Below, piece after piece: positions 31,601 to 44,800 of a stretch of 64,000 nt of DNA. A model generated the notes under the pieces. That model did no database searches and had not been told where the DNA came from. It saw only the letters and a list, made by a program, of their open reading frames with translations. The translations under genes and the position numbers were made by a program. Numbering within the stretch: the first letter of the stretch is position 1; every line of letters starts with the position of its first letter. The stretch covers positions 13,150,556 to 13,214,555 of the forward strand of contig CM076261.1 in the NCBI GenBank assembly GCA_038380795.1, given 5' to 3'. The DNA comes from Pyrocephalus nanus (lineage: Eukaryota; Chordata; Aves; Passeriformes; Tyrannidae).

Positions 31601-34600
31601 CCACACACAGCTGCTGTAACTAGTTTCAAAATCACGATCCTCTTTATGGGTGTTGGATTTGCATTAAACAGACTGTGGATTAGGTAGGAAGTTAAATTAA
31701 CCACATCTCCTGAAGGGTGCCCTCCTCCCAGCCTGACAAGTGCAAGCTCAAGAAGGAGCTGCAGACTCCACATCACAGAGGCCATCCAGGCACTATTACA
31801 ATACCATCTTTGCCAAACATTAAAAAAAAAAAAAAAAAGAAGTTTGGTTTCACTTAAGCAGATAATCCTAAAATGCCACCTTCATCACTAACTGTAGTCC
31901 AAAAGGTTTCCTCTCCTTGCCTCCTATACATGTTAAGTGTTATCAGCCACAGAGCTTCTCTTAGTGTTCAGAAAAGCTGGAAAAAAGTACAAGAAATGAG
32001 TAGCCTAGGTTCGGATAATGAAGACTTAAAAGAGCGAATAACAGATTGCCAAGCATCTGAAGTTTATTGAAACATAGGTCTCATCAAATTAAGTGAACAT
32101 TTTGTGAGTCTCAAGTTTGTCTGCTAAGTGAAATAGTATTAATGTAATAGATTTTTACTGATCTTACTATGAAAAAAGTCCTTGATTAAGATTTAATACA
32201 CCTAACAGAAACTGTGGGATAAAGAGTATATTAAATCTCATCAGAACTATATATATTTACGGTGCTGAACCTGAACGCTGAGGACAAAGAAGCTGAACTG
32301 TACAACAATCAGGATTTATTGATACCAGTTCAACCAAGAATGAACAACATCCAGCAATAATTTGATGTAATGATCAACAATAGTAAAAAAATTCTCAAAA
32401 ATTTAGAGCATTAGTTAAATAGAGCATTTTTCCAAGAGTTAACACAACAAAAATAGTCACATCTGTTTATATTAATTGGCTTTTGATGTTCTGTGTAACT
32501 AATTTTGATGCTTTTACTAATAAAAAAAAGTAGTTTGATTTCCTCTGAAACTGAAGCAGGAAAATTTTTAAATGAAGTCCCATTTATTTTGTCTTTATAT
32601 TGCTACAGGAAAGGTTTACCATTCAGTAGTGTACATACTATTGCCATTCTAGTAAGCATTTAAGCAAGAATGAGGAAACCCCAGTTGTCCTGAAGCGTAC
32701 GGCAATTTTGCTAAGGATTTACATAGAATAAAGATGTTGTTTTGAATTTTTGCTTCTAAAAAGTTATATGCTGATTGACATAGAAACATCTACCTTTAGT
32801 TACCGACATATAAAAATTGCTCTCACTATGTATACACTTACATATTACCAGTATTTAAGTGTTTTCTTATTTTATGAAAAATGAGTATCATTATGAAAAA
32901 AGTACTCTATATTTTTCAACGTGTTCTATAACTTCTTACATTAGTTTTGAATAATATGATTTTTAATAACTTTGTTTCCTGTTTTGGTTTTGTTTTTTTT
33001 TTTCAAAATGATACGAACAGAGATTTTAAATTTGGTAAAACAGCCTTTCTGGTGTGATCATAGTAAGATTGCATAGAGTTTTTTGTAGCTATTGAATACT
33101 ATTTAAATCAACATTTCTCAATTTCTCAGTTCATGTGCTTTTACTAAGTCTCCTTCAGCTTCACAATGATTAATGTTTTCCATGCTGCCTGTCTATCAAC
33201 ATATCTATGAAAACAAGAGTATGTTTTATTTACAGCAAAGCCGTGATAGAGGTGAGTCATAAAAGAAGAGGAATTCTACATTAAGAAAACCCTAACAGAG
33301 CAAAGGCATGGAAATCCATGAGGCACCTAACTGATCTGTCCAAGTGCCCTTCATGTCTTTGAAAATCTACTCTGAATGCATCCTATTCACTAGAACAGCA
33401 TTGCTTCCATCAAAGGAATAATTTTCTTTTCTGGAGCAAAATTTTATAACCATCTAAAGACTCATTTTACCCACAAAAGTGACTATGTTTGTGTATTCAC
33501 TATGTAAGCATGTTTTGCAAACATATTAACCTCCTTTTTTTTCCTAAAAGCCTTATTTATCAGTTTCAGCTGAAAGACCTCAATCCTGAGGTTTAAGATT
33601 ATATCATTCTTAGTGTTGTCTTCACTTCTGTTGATTTTAGTGATGTACTGAGGAGTACATTCAAATCCACTACATTTGCAGTGGAAAGAAGGTGCTGTAA
33701 TGTTGTTCTACATCAGTAATAATTTCCAGCTTTGGAACAACACACTGCATATTCAGCACTGCTCGTTTCTTTTATAAAGTTCCTTCATAAAAGGAATGAG
33801 AGCTGTGATACGATCTTCAGCATGTCCAGGTTATAGTCACTGAGACATTCTTTTAATTTTCTTCTAAAAGATGCCTCCAGTCACATAATTCTAGAGCAGA
33901 GTAGTATGACTAAAAAGTTTTGCTACACTGTAATCAACGGTGACAATATTTACTGTTCCACAAATAAAAAGTAGTGAAATGTTTAAGTGATCTGTAAAGT
34001 TTTTTTGGAGGAAGAAGGCTTATACAAAGGATTATTCATTTACTACTGCAACTCTGTCTTTGGTCACCAAGTAGCAGAGAGAGAGACTGACTGGATATTT
34101 CCTAACTGTTTTGCATATGAAAACAACCTGCACACCCAATCATTGTCTGAGGATCTTTTACCTTTTTTGAATCTTGTTCTCATATTTTATGTGATGAAGG
34201 TACTTTATGTGATGAATTTGACAAACTTACTTCTGAAGAATAACCCAAATTTAATGAACTGACTGTAAAGTCTCCTTACATTTAAGTATATCCTATATTT
34301 TAGTGTGGTCTACACTTGCATAGAAATCTTCATATATGTTCTCAGGATGTTTTGGAAATCATTGCAGAGGCATAGTAGGCTATTTCATAATTAATGCAAT
34401 GCATTTCAGGATCTTACAGTGATCTGACTTGAGACCAAGGCCTCATCAAAATGAGTAGTCTGGCCAAAGGGCTTTTCCCACCTGCCTTGCCAGTCAGCTT
34501 CAGCTCTACTGAGAGATCAATGCTTGTGTAAAGAACTGTACTTGAAAGCTCCAACTTCATTGAGAAAGTAGGTTTCAGCTACCACAGAACTTTTAATATC

Positions 34601-34997
34601 AGTATTTTATTATTAGTTTAGGTAAGAATAATAAAACAGTGTTTTGCCAAATTGCAGAGATTGGTACGGTCGACTTCTATTGGATAGACAATATTCTTCA
34701 TTTTAGAGAGAAAACATCTTTAAATGTGTATTTTTAGAGTGCATTTAGAAACAAGTTTACTGAGCTATCCACTTTAGAAAGCAACTCATTCCATATCAGT
34801 ATGTAACAGATGTCAGTTATTGATAGTTTTAATTTGCAGGTAATAAAGACCATATTTGAACTTGTGACCTAAATGTGAAAAGTTCCATATGTACCTCTGT
34901 AAGCCATCTAGACTTAAATACTGTTTCTTCAACAATAGGAAATTTTATTCCAGAGGGCTGTGAACTGTATTGCTTGACTGAACTTTCCTTGGGTTTT

Positions 34998-35024
34998 ATT
35001 TATTTTATTTATTTTATTTTAACT
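34998..35024. repeat. (TTTAT)n simple repeat
   Basis: Repeated TTTATTTATT-type units in about 27 bases, with a related TTTGTTTAT run at about 35390-35413. Low complexity. Confidence 0.75.
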
Positions 35025-38000
35025 TTAAAAATATAATAAATACGGGTTAAACTAGGAGCTTCAGGTGCACCCTCTAATGATAAGATCTTAAGAAACAGGA
35101 GTATTGGAGCTACTCTTGATCTAGCTGAGAGTATACTGAGTAATGATAAGCACATGAAAAATGAGAATACTGTAGCAGCCATAGATCTAGCTGAAGTCAG
35201 TGCAAGTTCAGAAATCAAGAGAAATTGCTCATGGCATCACGGGCACAGCCTCACAGTGTTGAAGTAAATGTGAGTCTTTTCTGTGAATTGGAAGGAAAGG
35301 ACAATCAAAGCCTGACAAGAACTGCTCAGCTGGCATTGTGAAATCTGCTGACATCCTGCAACCATACATCTATTTTAAGGGGGAGGATTGTTTGTTTATT
35401 TGTTTATTTGTTTTCAAAATCCTTTGCCCTTTACTAGAGTATTTAGTGTGCTTTTATGCATGTTTTTAAAAGGATATTCTTTAAAAGAGGATGGAAAAGA
35501 ATCCATTTTACCTTTTCTGTAACTAAGGGAACGGCTGCAAGACTTAAAGCCGAAAGGAACATTTGGCCGCTACACAGAAAGTAGACCAACATTAATTTCT
35601 AGGCACCCCTGCTACTACTGTTTTTATACATTTCTAAATTTAATATAATCCCTAGCAGTGAACATTCTGAGCTACACTTTGCACCCTTTTATGTGTTCTA
35701 ATGAACTATGATTCTTGATGTCTAACCAACTTTTATTTTTTAGGTTTTTCAAAAAAATTCTAGCTACATCTGTATGCTTAGTCCTCATATAACGCTAACA
35801 GGAGCTGGCTGAATAAAAATGCAAAATAATATTACCTCTTAAGTTTTCAAAAATATTTATGCCTGTGAAAGTTAAGAGTAAGTAATCTTCTAACTTCTTT
35901 TCATTTTTTTATTCCATACTCTATTTCCCCTTAAAGATGACAAAATAAACTACAGCTTCTTTTCCTTTTCAGTAGTCCTGCTTAAGAGCAATAAAATTCT
36001 GAGAAATAGAATTGTTTATTTTTAAATTACCAGTTTTATATTTGAAAGTTTTGGGGCAAACTTTTTTTTATGAATTCTACTCTGATAAAAGCAGTTGAAA
36101 TGCAACGTTTTGTGGACCAGTTTCACTCCCTCAAACAGGGAAACCAGGAAACAGAGAGTGACATATGCCCTTGCCACAGTCTCAGTCAAATCATACAAAT
36201 CTCATTTGATCTTTCAGTCTCACAGCAAACCCATGACCAGAAGTTCAAAATGTTTAAAGTGAGATTTGGAGTTGTTTTGGTTTGTCTTCAGCACTTCTTT
36301 GGCCAAATGATTGTGTCTTCGTGAGCTTTATACTCCTTGGGCCAGTTGTGAGTACTGAAGCAAGGTCTGCAAAGCCAAGCTCATGAGCTGCATTGTAAAG
36401 GATGGTTAAGATAATGAATATAATTAATTTGGCTACAGGGCAGAATACAATGTTCCCAATAAAAATATACTTCTTATTTTAAGGGTGTCACACCAGTAGC
36501 CATACTTTACATTTTAACAGAAGAAACTTTACAAGTTGAAGAAGGAAGTCTCTGTGAAGTTTCTGCTCTTCTGTTTTAAGAAAAATACAAGACCATAGCC
36601 TTCTATATATATTATTTTGATGAACTAATATGGGGAAATGGATGAAATAAGCCAGTATGTACACCGGTGCATTGGCTCTGAGAGTACTGACTGAGTACTC
36701 ATCTTTGTTAGCTATGTCCTGCTTCAGGTCAAAGTCCTCTGTGCCAAGAAATTCAGACTGGTTGTGTCAACAGTGATTATACAGATGAGATCCGAGCTGG
36801 GACAAGTTCTCCACCTTGTCTATCTGCAACTCCAGATCTACATGACTCAATGCAGACACGAAATAAGTTACAAGAGAGTACATAGGCAACATGGGCAATC
36901 AATGAGTAAGATGCCTAGGCTGATCAACAGAGCTGCTTGCAGCCAGCTATAGTCATAATTTATTGTGCATCTTTGTCAACAAGGAAAGTGGTATTTTATT
37001 TCCCTGACTTTAACAGAAGTCAACTTGTGAGGCCCAGTTTACCTGACTTTAATCAGTTTTTGGTCTATAAACAATTAAAATGACTCCTCCCTTTCTCTAT
37101 TACTCAGCAGATTAGAAGTTAGTCCTCTTGTCCTGTTATTTGATATGTCATTTTTCTGTCCTCTGTTGTCTACTATAATGTAATGTTAGAAAACTTTGAT
37201 CTAAGTAAATCTTGAGCTGTGCTCTTGCTAGAAAAATTAACCCCTATAATCAACAGAAAACTTTGTAATGAATTTAATTTCAGAAATGCTCATCAATAAT
37301 TTTTAAATATATTTTCACTTGAAATGAAATAAAATTAAACAGGCAAGAATGGTACTCAAAATACGTGTATTTTAGAAAAAAAATCCAAGAAAATGAGCAC
37401 TGTTTTTTTTTAGGCATGAGCATAACAGACACAGAATATCACAACAAACCACAGTATGAAGTAGAAGCAATAGCAGTATTCTGATTAAAATGCAGCACAT
37501 TAGTTATATATATATCTTTCATGGATGGTTTTTTAGTAGCTATAATGAGGTCTTAATGCCATCAATACCTCAAACTGATTTCAGCTGTGCCAGTAAACTA
37601 TGCCAATTTAACTTCAATTTGAGACAAAGAGTTTCCGTGTGTGAAAGAACTTCCTGCACACTTCAGCTCATTTTGGTAGCTTTTTTTTTTTTAACTCTAC
37701 TATTAAACTGGGTGGAGGGGGAAGTCCCTTGAAAAAAAGGGAAAAAACCCCCAACCGACTTTGAAAATATTTACATAAATTAGCTTCTATAATGGAAATG
37801 GAATTTGCCAACAAAAAATGGGCAAGAATCTATGAGAAAAAAAAGTGGACCTACGGTGTCAAAAAACTATATGTCATGATGTGATATATAAAGATTTCTA
37901 ATACATATTATAACAGAGGAATATAAATATACAACATTAAAATGCAAATACAGGAATACACAAAATGCACATAATAAAAAAAAAGACTATAGGAATTTAA

Positions 38001-40319
38001 AAATCAGAAAATTAGGCCACAGTTACAAAAAATTATCAGCAATCTACAGTGATTTTGTATAAATTGCTTTGCCTAAAAGCATATGTTGTTCCAAGGCCAT
38101 TTGAATATTTATCATCCAAAAGATCAGGTTCCTGTAAAGTATTAGAATAATTTGAAAATTTTAATAAAATTACAACAAATAGTTTTGGACTATTTCTGAA
38201 ATATACTTAACAGAACTGGAAAGAAGGCATTTGCAATGCATTTAAAATGCAATCACATACAGTTACACACCTGCAAAGAGCAATAGGAAGACAAATGCAT
38301 TAACTTCATGCTGCAATTCAGGCCCAAGAGCCAAGGCCAGAGTAGTTGTTTGAAGATGATGGTAAACTATGCCAGGCAGGTAAATAGCAATAAGATAAAA
38401 ATAGATATGGTAAATATAACATTGGCTTTGTTGCCTGTGAACACTCATACTTTAGGTTTCTGATCTGTTCCTGTGAACTGCAGATTTGTATATACACATT
38501 TTGGTCTTAAAAGTTGTGAAATAATTTGTAATCATGCTTCTGAGTATAACAAATGAGAAAAAAAGACATAAGCATATCAAAATAGAGAACTCATCAACAT
38601 GTAGGCCTCAAAGTAACTAGAATGGGGTGTGGAGCTCCTGGTTTTAGAAGCTCCCATGTACAAGGACATCAGATATGAAAGATTTAAATTTTTTTTTACT
38701 GAAACCAAACTTCTTGTTCTCATTTTTAACAAAAGCTAGCAACTGTAAGGCAAGTCTGATAGGTGATGCATACAGAGAGAATTAAAACAAGGTGTCTGAA
38801 TGTATGAACAGCCTAATTTAGTTGAATATGTGTTTTTAAGCCATGAACAAATTCATCTGAGGGATCCTGCTTCATCTGCCATTCTCTTCATCTGCAATCC
38901 AAGATGCAACACCAGTAGCACACTTCTGTGAGTTCAGACTTGGTGATAAATTGTCGGTCTTAGTTGGGTATGGCTGTTTGCTGCCACATTTTGAGGGAAA
39001 AAATCTATCCCAAACATGAAGCTGTATGTTAAGACTGAGACAAGCAAATAGCATACTGGTAACCTATAGAGGAAATGACTGAACTGAAGAAAAATTAAAC
39101 CAAAACTTTCCCAGTCAGGGCCATTTTTGCTTACGTGGCTCTCTCCTATTCCTCTTTTTGACTAGTTTGCTAAACTCACAACAGTTCATTAGGAAAGAAG
39201 GAACCCACTCTGTTCTTAAAAGAAAAAAAAAACAAACTAGTCTTTTGTTATTTATTTAATTTTGTTCCTTTCTTTGAACACCACTGCCAATCTAGAAAGT
39301 CACTGGTATTTTTCATACCGGCAGTATTGGCTTTACAAACAAAAGTTAAAATCTATAAAGTTTTAAAAATGATCCACTTGAAGCTATTGTTAGCTTTGTT
39401 TGTTATACACCACTGGTAACATGTAATCATAGTTGTAAAACAAACAGATTTAATAAAAAACACTTAACAAAAACATAAATCATTCTACATATAAATGATA
39501 AAGCCAAACTTTATATTTGAAAAAAAAAAATTAATTTCTTTTTGCAACTCTGATTAGAGTCATCATCTCCTGAAATGGTCCTGGCCTGTCAGAAACTGAG
39601 GTTGATCAGAGGAAGAATATGAGCCTTGGCTGAGACTAAAGAAAAGCCTTTAAGTCTTGATAAATGCCTGAGATACAAAAATGTAAATGAAATCAAGACA
39701 TACTCTGACCTCAAATAACCTTGGTAATTAAACAATTCACTGACCTCAGCACACAAATACCTTTGATCTCCGTAGAAGAATTCAAGCAGAACTTGCATGA
39801 ATATTCTCACAATCTTGAGTTTCAACTGATTCTTTTTAACCTTGAAATCAGTTTCATAACGAGTCATACAAATAATCTCACTGACTACACAGATAAGTGA
39901 ATTATGCATATCTTTGCAACTCAGATACTGGTTTGCATGAGTTATATACCACAAGCAGGAAAGAAAGGTAGTATTTTACTATCTCTACATCAGTCAGCAA
40001 ATTCGACTTGAAACAACTTTTAAAAGCCATACTGTCCACAGATTTTAATTCTTCACCCCCTGATAGTCGGTTCCGTCAGTCTCACACATCATATACTAAA
40101 CTATACTGTTTTGTTGCTCTCGACTTAGCATTTTATTTTTAAAAACTGGCCCGGAGAATAAGCAAGCAAGGCAGCTCGCTTGGCTGAAGTTGCTGCTGCA
40201 CATCTGACGTGCCTGAAGTTTAGTGTCACTTTTCTCGCGGAGATATCTGTGAAGCAAAGTTAAGCACAAAAATAATGCCTGTTCTGGCGCGTCGTTTCCA
40301 CGCCAAGGAGGTGTAAAGG

Positions 40320-41810
40320 AAGGTGAAGTGGAAGAGAGCGCAGGGTGAGATAATCTCCCTCCTTCCCTCCCTGCCCAGCGCAGCCTCCGGCGGGACAGCG
40401 GCAAGCCCGGCCAGACGGCCCCGCTGGGTTGGGGGGCGGCGGAGGGGACTCCTCCGACCGAGCGCTACCAGCCAGGGGCTGACCCTCGCCTGGACGAAAA
40501 GGGGTTCCCTATGAACTTTATTGATGAGGTGCTGTAGCCCAGGGCGCAGCGGTCACACGCTGGAGCGGGTGGGGGAGCGAGGAAGGGGCCGGGGCTAACA
40601 AAGCCCGACCGCCCTCCTCCCTCCCTCCCTCCCAGCGCGGCTCCCGGCCGCCCCCCGCGGGTCTCCCGCGGCCGCCGAGAGGGAACGAGCCCAGGGCGAG
40701 GCGCCCAGGGTCGGCGAAAGGAAGAGGCTCGGGCGGTGCGGGCCAGGCGGGCGGCAGAGGGCCGGTGGTATCCGGCGGGCGGCGGGGGCGGCTGGGGGGA
40801 CGGAGCGGGGATGCCCCCGGCCCTGCTGCCCCCGCCGAGCCGCGCGCGGGCGCCGCAGCCGTAGCCCAGCCTGCAGCAGGCGGCGGCCATCGCGGGCTCG
40901 CCGCCCCCCTGCGCCCCTCGGAGGACGGAGGGGTGGGGGCAGAGGAGGCGGAGGAAGCGGCGGCGGCGCCAGGAACAGGGAGGCGGCGGCACGGCGAGGG
41001 AGGGAGCCAGAGCCGAAGCCGGGCCGGGCCCCGCGAAAGCAACAGCAGAGCCAGCTCCTCCTTCTCCTCCTCCTCGGTGAGTGTCGCTCCGCCGCCCCCG
41101 GAGGCTGCTCGCCGCCGAGCCCGGGTGCCGGCGCAGGCCGGGCCGAGGTGCCCGGGGAGAGGCCCGCGCCGGGAGCGGGACAGCGAGGCCTCCACTGGGT
41201 GAGCGTCCCCGGGGCAACGGGCCCCGGCTCCCCGCCCTGCCTTGGCGGCCACGGGGGACTAGTGCGGCGCACGGGGAGCCAGAGGATGAGGCTGGCGCGG
41301 CTCGCGGCTTGCCCGCCGCCGTCCTCCCGAGCCGCGGCCCCGGCCTCCTCTCCCTTTGTTTGCTCGGCTCCCCGAGGCCGCGGCGGTGCCAGGCCCCGCG
41401 GAGGCACCGGGGCCGCGGCGCGGCCTGCAGGGCGGGCGGGAAGCGGCGCCGGGCCCGGGCCGGCGAGGCGCTGCCGGCTCCCGCTGGGACAGGACGGGGC
41501 CCGGCCGGGCTCTCACCGCACCAGTCCCGGCGGGGCCCCCCTGGCTCCCCCGCGCCTCCCCTGGGCCGCTGCCCGAGCGCACCCCGCGCCTGCCGGTGCC
41601 ATTATCGAGGGCGGCGGAATTGGGCTGATTTTCCCTCAGCCCGCCTTGGAACCTGCCTTCCGTCTGAGGCTTTGGGGGGGTCCCTGTCTCCGGCGGGGCG
41701 GGTGTGCGGAGGTGGCGATTTGGGCTGCCGGGGCTGGTGCGGCGGCGGAGCAGCCCCGGGTGTGGAGTTGTTGCGAGGTGAGGGTGCGCTAAGGGCTCCC
41801 GGAGGGGCGA
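40320..41810 (+). promoter_or_regulatory. SOCS6: CpG island, probable SOCS6 promoter
   Basis: About 1.5 kb with very high G+C and CpG content rises abruptly from AT-rich flanks. Good splice donors occur on the plus strand and the island is followed by more than 20 kb of intron-like sequence. In other amniotes RTTN and SOCS6 are divergent neighbours, and SOCS6 has a non-coding first exon followed by a long intron and a single coding exon, so this is the expected place for its promoter. No SOCS6 coding sequence lies in the window, so the assignment rests on gene order. The many long overlapping frames here, in both directions, are composition artefacts. Confidence 0.6.
40760..41076 (+). other. 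SOCS6: Candidate non-coding exon 1 of SOCS6 (5' limit unknown)
   Basis: The right end is placed at 41076 because CTCG|GTGAGT is a strong splice donor inside the island, after a purine-rich and then CTCCTC-rich stretch typical of vertebrate 5' UTRs. Alternative donors on the same strand are TGG|GTGAGC at 41199 and GAG|GTGAGG at 41778, so alternative first exons are possible. The left end given is only a guess. SOCS6 itself is an SH2 and SOCS-box adaptor of a Cullin-5 ubiquitin ligase acting on receptor tyrosine kinase signalling (general knowledge). Confidence 0.4.
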
Positions 41811-41819
41811 GCGAGAGAA

Positions 41820-44800
41820 AGGCGCCTTTCTGTGATAGGCAGCACTTAAAAACTTGGCTTAAACAAAAAGCAGCACCAAATCTCCAAACTTTACTCACTT
41901 TCGTTGTTCTTCAAGCTGCTTCTTATACTCTCTTTCCCTAATGATGCCACTTCTTTCAGTAAACAACTGGTCCTGGCCCGTGCCAACCCGTTTGCTTAAG
42001 AAAGAAGCCTTTACAAAACAAGGAGAGGTTGATGCTTCTCTGATGTGAGGTATTATGGCTATGTCCTGTCTTCTTTTTTCTTTTATTTTCCTGTGTTTTC
42101 AAAATCATCTTAGTTTGGAACATGATTTTTTTGTGAAGTAGGTTACTGAGTTAAAGAAGTTGGTCACAGAATATACTTCAGTCAGGGAAAGTTTCTCTTC
42201 CACGTAATAAGTTCTTGTGCCCTTTCACTGTTAGATCTCAGCCCCTCTTTTCTACCTACCTACACCATGTCCGGCCTCTTAATATACCTCTAGTTAAAAA
42301 ATGCCTGCTGCAGGCCTCCTGTGTGAGAGAGCTGCTGCACAAGTGTTCAAGGAATAAGGCATTTCTGCTCTGGGTGAAAAAATAGCATTAGTTTTGTTTT
42401 ATCCTAATAACCACATCTTTTTGTTGTAGAAAATATGGAAGCTTTGGTGTAGTTATGAAATAAATTACTTAATGTCACTTAGCTTGGCTGGAAGGCTTTA
42501 AACCACTGGAGAATGTGTAGGTATTTTTGGAGCCTTCTGCAGTAGGGTGGTAGTCATAACTCACTGTTCTATGTGTAACTTATGAAAGGCAAAATTCAGC
42601 TTTTTCAAAATGCTTGTTTTTATGAAGTGTTAAACAGTACTTGAATGGAGTCTTCACTTCCTATTTGATATTCCTTGGATTTGTGGCATTGCACTGTGTT
42701 TGGAACGGAGCTTTTACTTAAAACAGGTTCATCTGTTGTATGCTATATCAGGCATGTATCCTCTGTATCCTGAGTTTTGAGATTTCAGTAGATTTTTCTT
42801 AAAATTTAATGAAATTAAGCCTTAATACTTAAAAGTGTGAATGATAACAGTGTAGTGTTATGTGGAGATATCTGCATTTGCTAAGCTGCAGGGCTATGGA
42901 GTAGAAAGGGAGAAGCACTGTGTTGTTTCCAGAGGTTTTGTGAGCATCACTTCATGGCACTGAGTGTATGCAGCATTGGTGTTTGCATGGATTCAGGAGA
43001 CATGATGGGTAATTCTAAACTTCTTGAGAAATTGACATCCTGATATCTGTAAAAGATGCATATTAACTTCTTTGATCCAAGCTTGTGAAGTTGGTTGGTA
43101 ACCTTCAGTTAGTCTTGGAGAGGGATGGTTTGAAGAAATGGTGGTAACTAGTCTTCATGGTTCTACAAGTAGATAACAACTCATAATGAAGTGGTAGAGT
43201 GAGACAGTGAACTCTTAACTAAAAGTTCTTCTTATGAAGCAAGTTATTTCTTCTCTTTCTTATGAAATTTTATGTAGCCATAGAGAAATTTGAACGTATA
43301 TGTTTGAAAGACTTCATTTGGTGGCCTTGCCCTGAGTTCGCTACATATTTGCTACGCTATTGTTGGCAAAACTGAGGCCACAGTCCAGGGCAATCCTTTA
43401 CTCAAGTACTTTATTTGCCCTGGCTTTACTGCCCTCCTTGGCCTACGGAGCACTATTTTGGTAGTGTTTGGGTACCACAATGTGATAACATAAAGTAGAT
43501 AGAAAAGAGACTGTTCTCGGCTGGTGTGTGTCTCAGTGTTTTGTCGACAGGGCTTTAAAGTGTGTTAGCAACAATTTAGAGGGGATAACTCAAGCAGCTC
43601 CAAGGAGGAAAATAAGATACAAGTAATATAAAAGTGAATTTAATCTAATTTAGGAATGCAAATGCTAAAATATATTGAGTATAAATTGGATAGGATTTGG
43701 ACTTAAAAACAGAATGGAGATTTGTTATGAGAGTTAACTGTATATTTTGTACTGCAAAGTAGTAAACTGAAAAGGAATAGAAAATTTAGAGTTTCCTCTT
43801 TTTTGTGTTTTTTATTTTTCAGAAGAGAAATAATTATATCTGTAATGTTCCTTATCCTTATTCCAAAATCTGATTTAATTCCATTTTAGTGTACACTTAG
43901 TTTTCTGGAAATAAATACCAATCTTCAGAAAGCAGTGTTATACTTGATCTAAAGGTCCCAACTTCTTACAGCCTTGGTCCCAGTGTCTCCCCATCAATTT
44001 GTAGTAGTAGACAAGGAAGTATCCTTTAAAGAAAATAGTTCTTGAAATTTTTTGTTGACAATTTCAGATTAAAGTCACATACAGCAGTATGTTTTTTAGA
44101 AAAGAAGAAGATTGTGCTTATAATGGAATATTTATTGTCCAGGTTTAAAAAGCAGCTACATATCCCTCGAATATGTTCTTGATACAGCAGTATATAAAGA
44201 TTTAATGACACACAATAGGTTTCTTTTTTTATTATTATTTTTGCTTTTTCCTCTAGGAATAAATTTCTCTGTTAAAAATAGTTACATTACTTTTGAAATA
44301 AACATTTAAAACCTCACAGCTTTGGGTTTTTTGTTACAGTAGGTTTTTCCCCACAGTAGCTGAATGATCTTAAGCTATTGAAATAAAAACCTGTCACCTA
44401 CTTCAGCCTCTCCTGGTGATTGAAACCAAAACAAGCTGGCTTTGAATTATTGCCCTAAATGAAAATGGAAACCTGACTGTCTGTATATAATGTGTTGACT
44501 GATTCGTCAAATATATGAAGAAGGGTACACAAACTTTGCTAGAGTCTCCACAGACTGAATTTGGAAAGGCCTCTTGGAGCAGAATTGGGCATAGTCTACT
44601 TATTGTGATAATTAAAACTTCCAGATCAAAGCATTAGAAATTTATTTCTCCAGTTCCTTAAGCTCACTAAAATAAAAGTTGCTCCTAATATATTCTTTTG
44701 CCAGTTTTCATGGTCTCCTGACTCCTGCTTTTGTCATGTACAGGCATGCAAACAATAATCATTTGCAACTCCAGACAATTTCAGAAAGCTTTGAGGTATA

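Larger units (their letters stand above)
11640..40300. other. Intergenic DNA between RTTN/provirus and SOCS6
   Basis: About 28.7 kb of AT-rich single-copy-looking sequence. No open frame here has a recognisable domain or convincing splice-linked neighbours, and the longest are about 100-120 codons, as expected by chance. I see homopolymer runs (T at 17919-17935; A at 21265-21281, 25940-25955, 30138-30157 and 31822-31838), simple repeats, a diverged duplicated element (11863-11969 and 13556-13662) and a POU/SOX motif cluster (25561-25677). No CR1 tail, tRNA or rRNA was noticed. Confidence 0.7.

Noticed and set aside
40465..41941. Overlapping frames of 200-286 codons in the SOCS6 island
   Set aside because: Both strands are open in several frames at once, with proline/arginine/glycine-rich nonsense. 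This is what a CpG island gives by chance.
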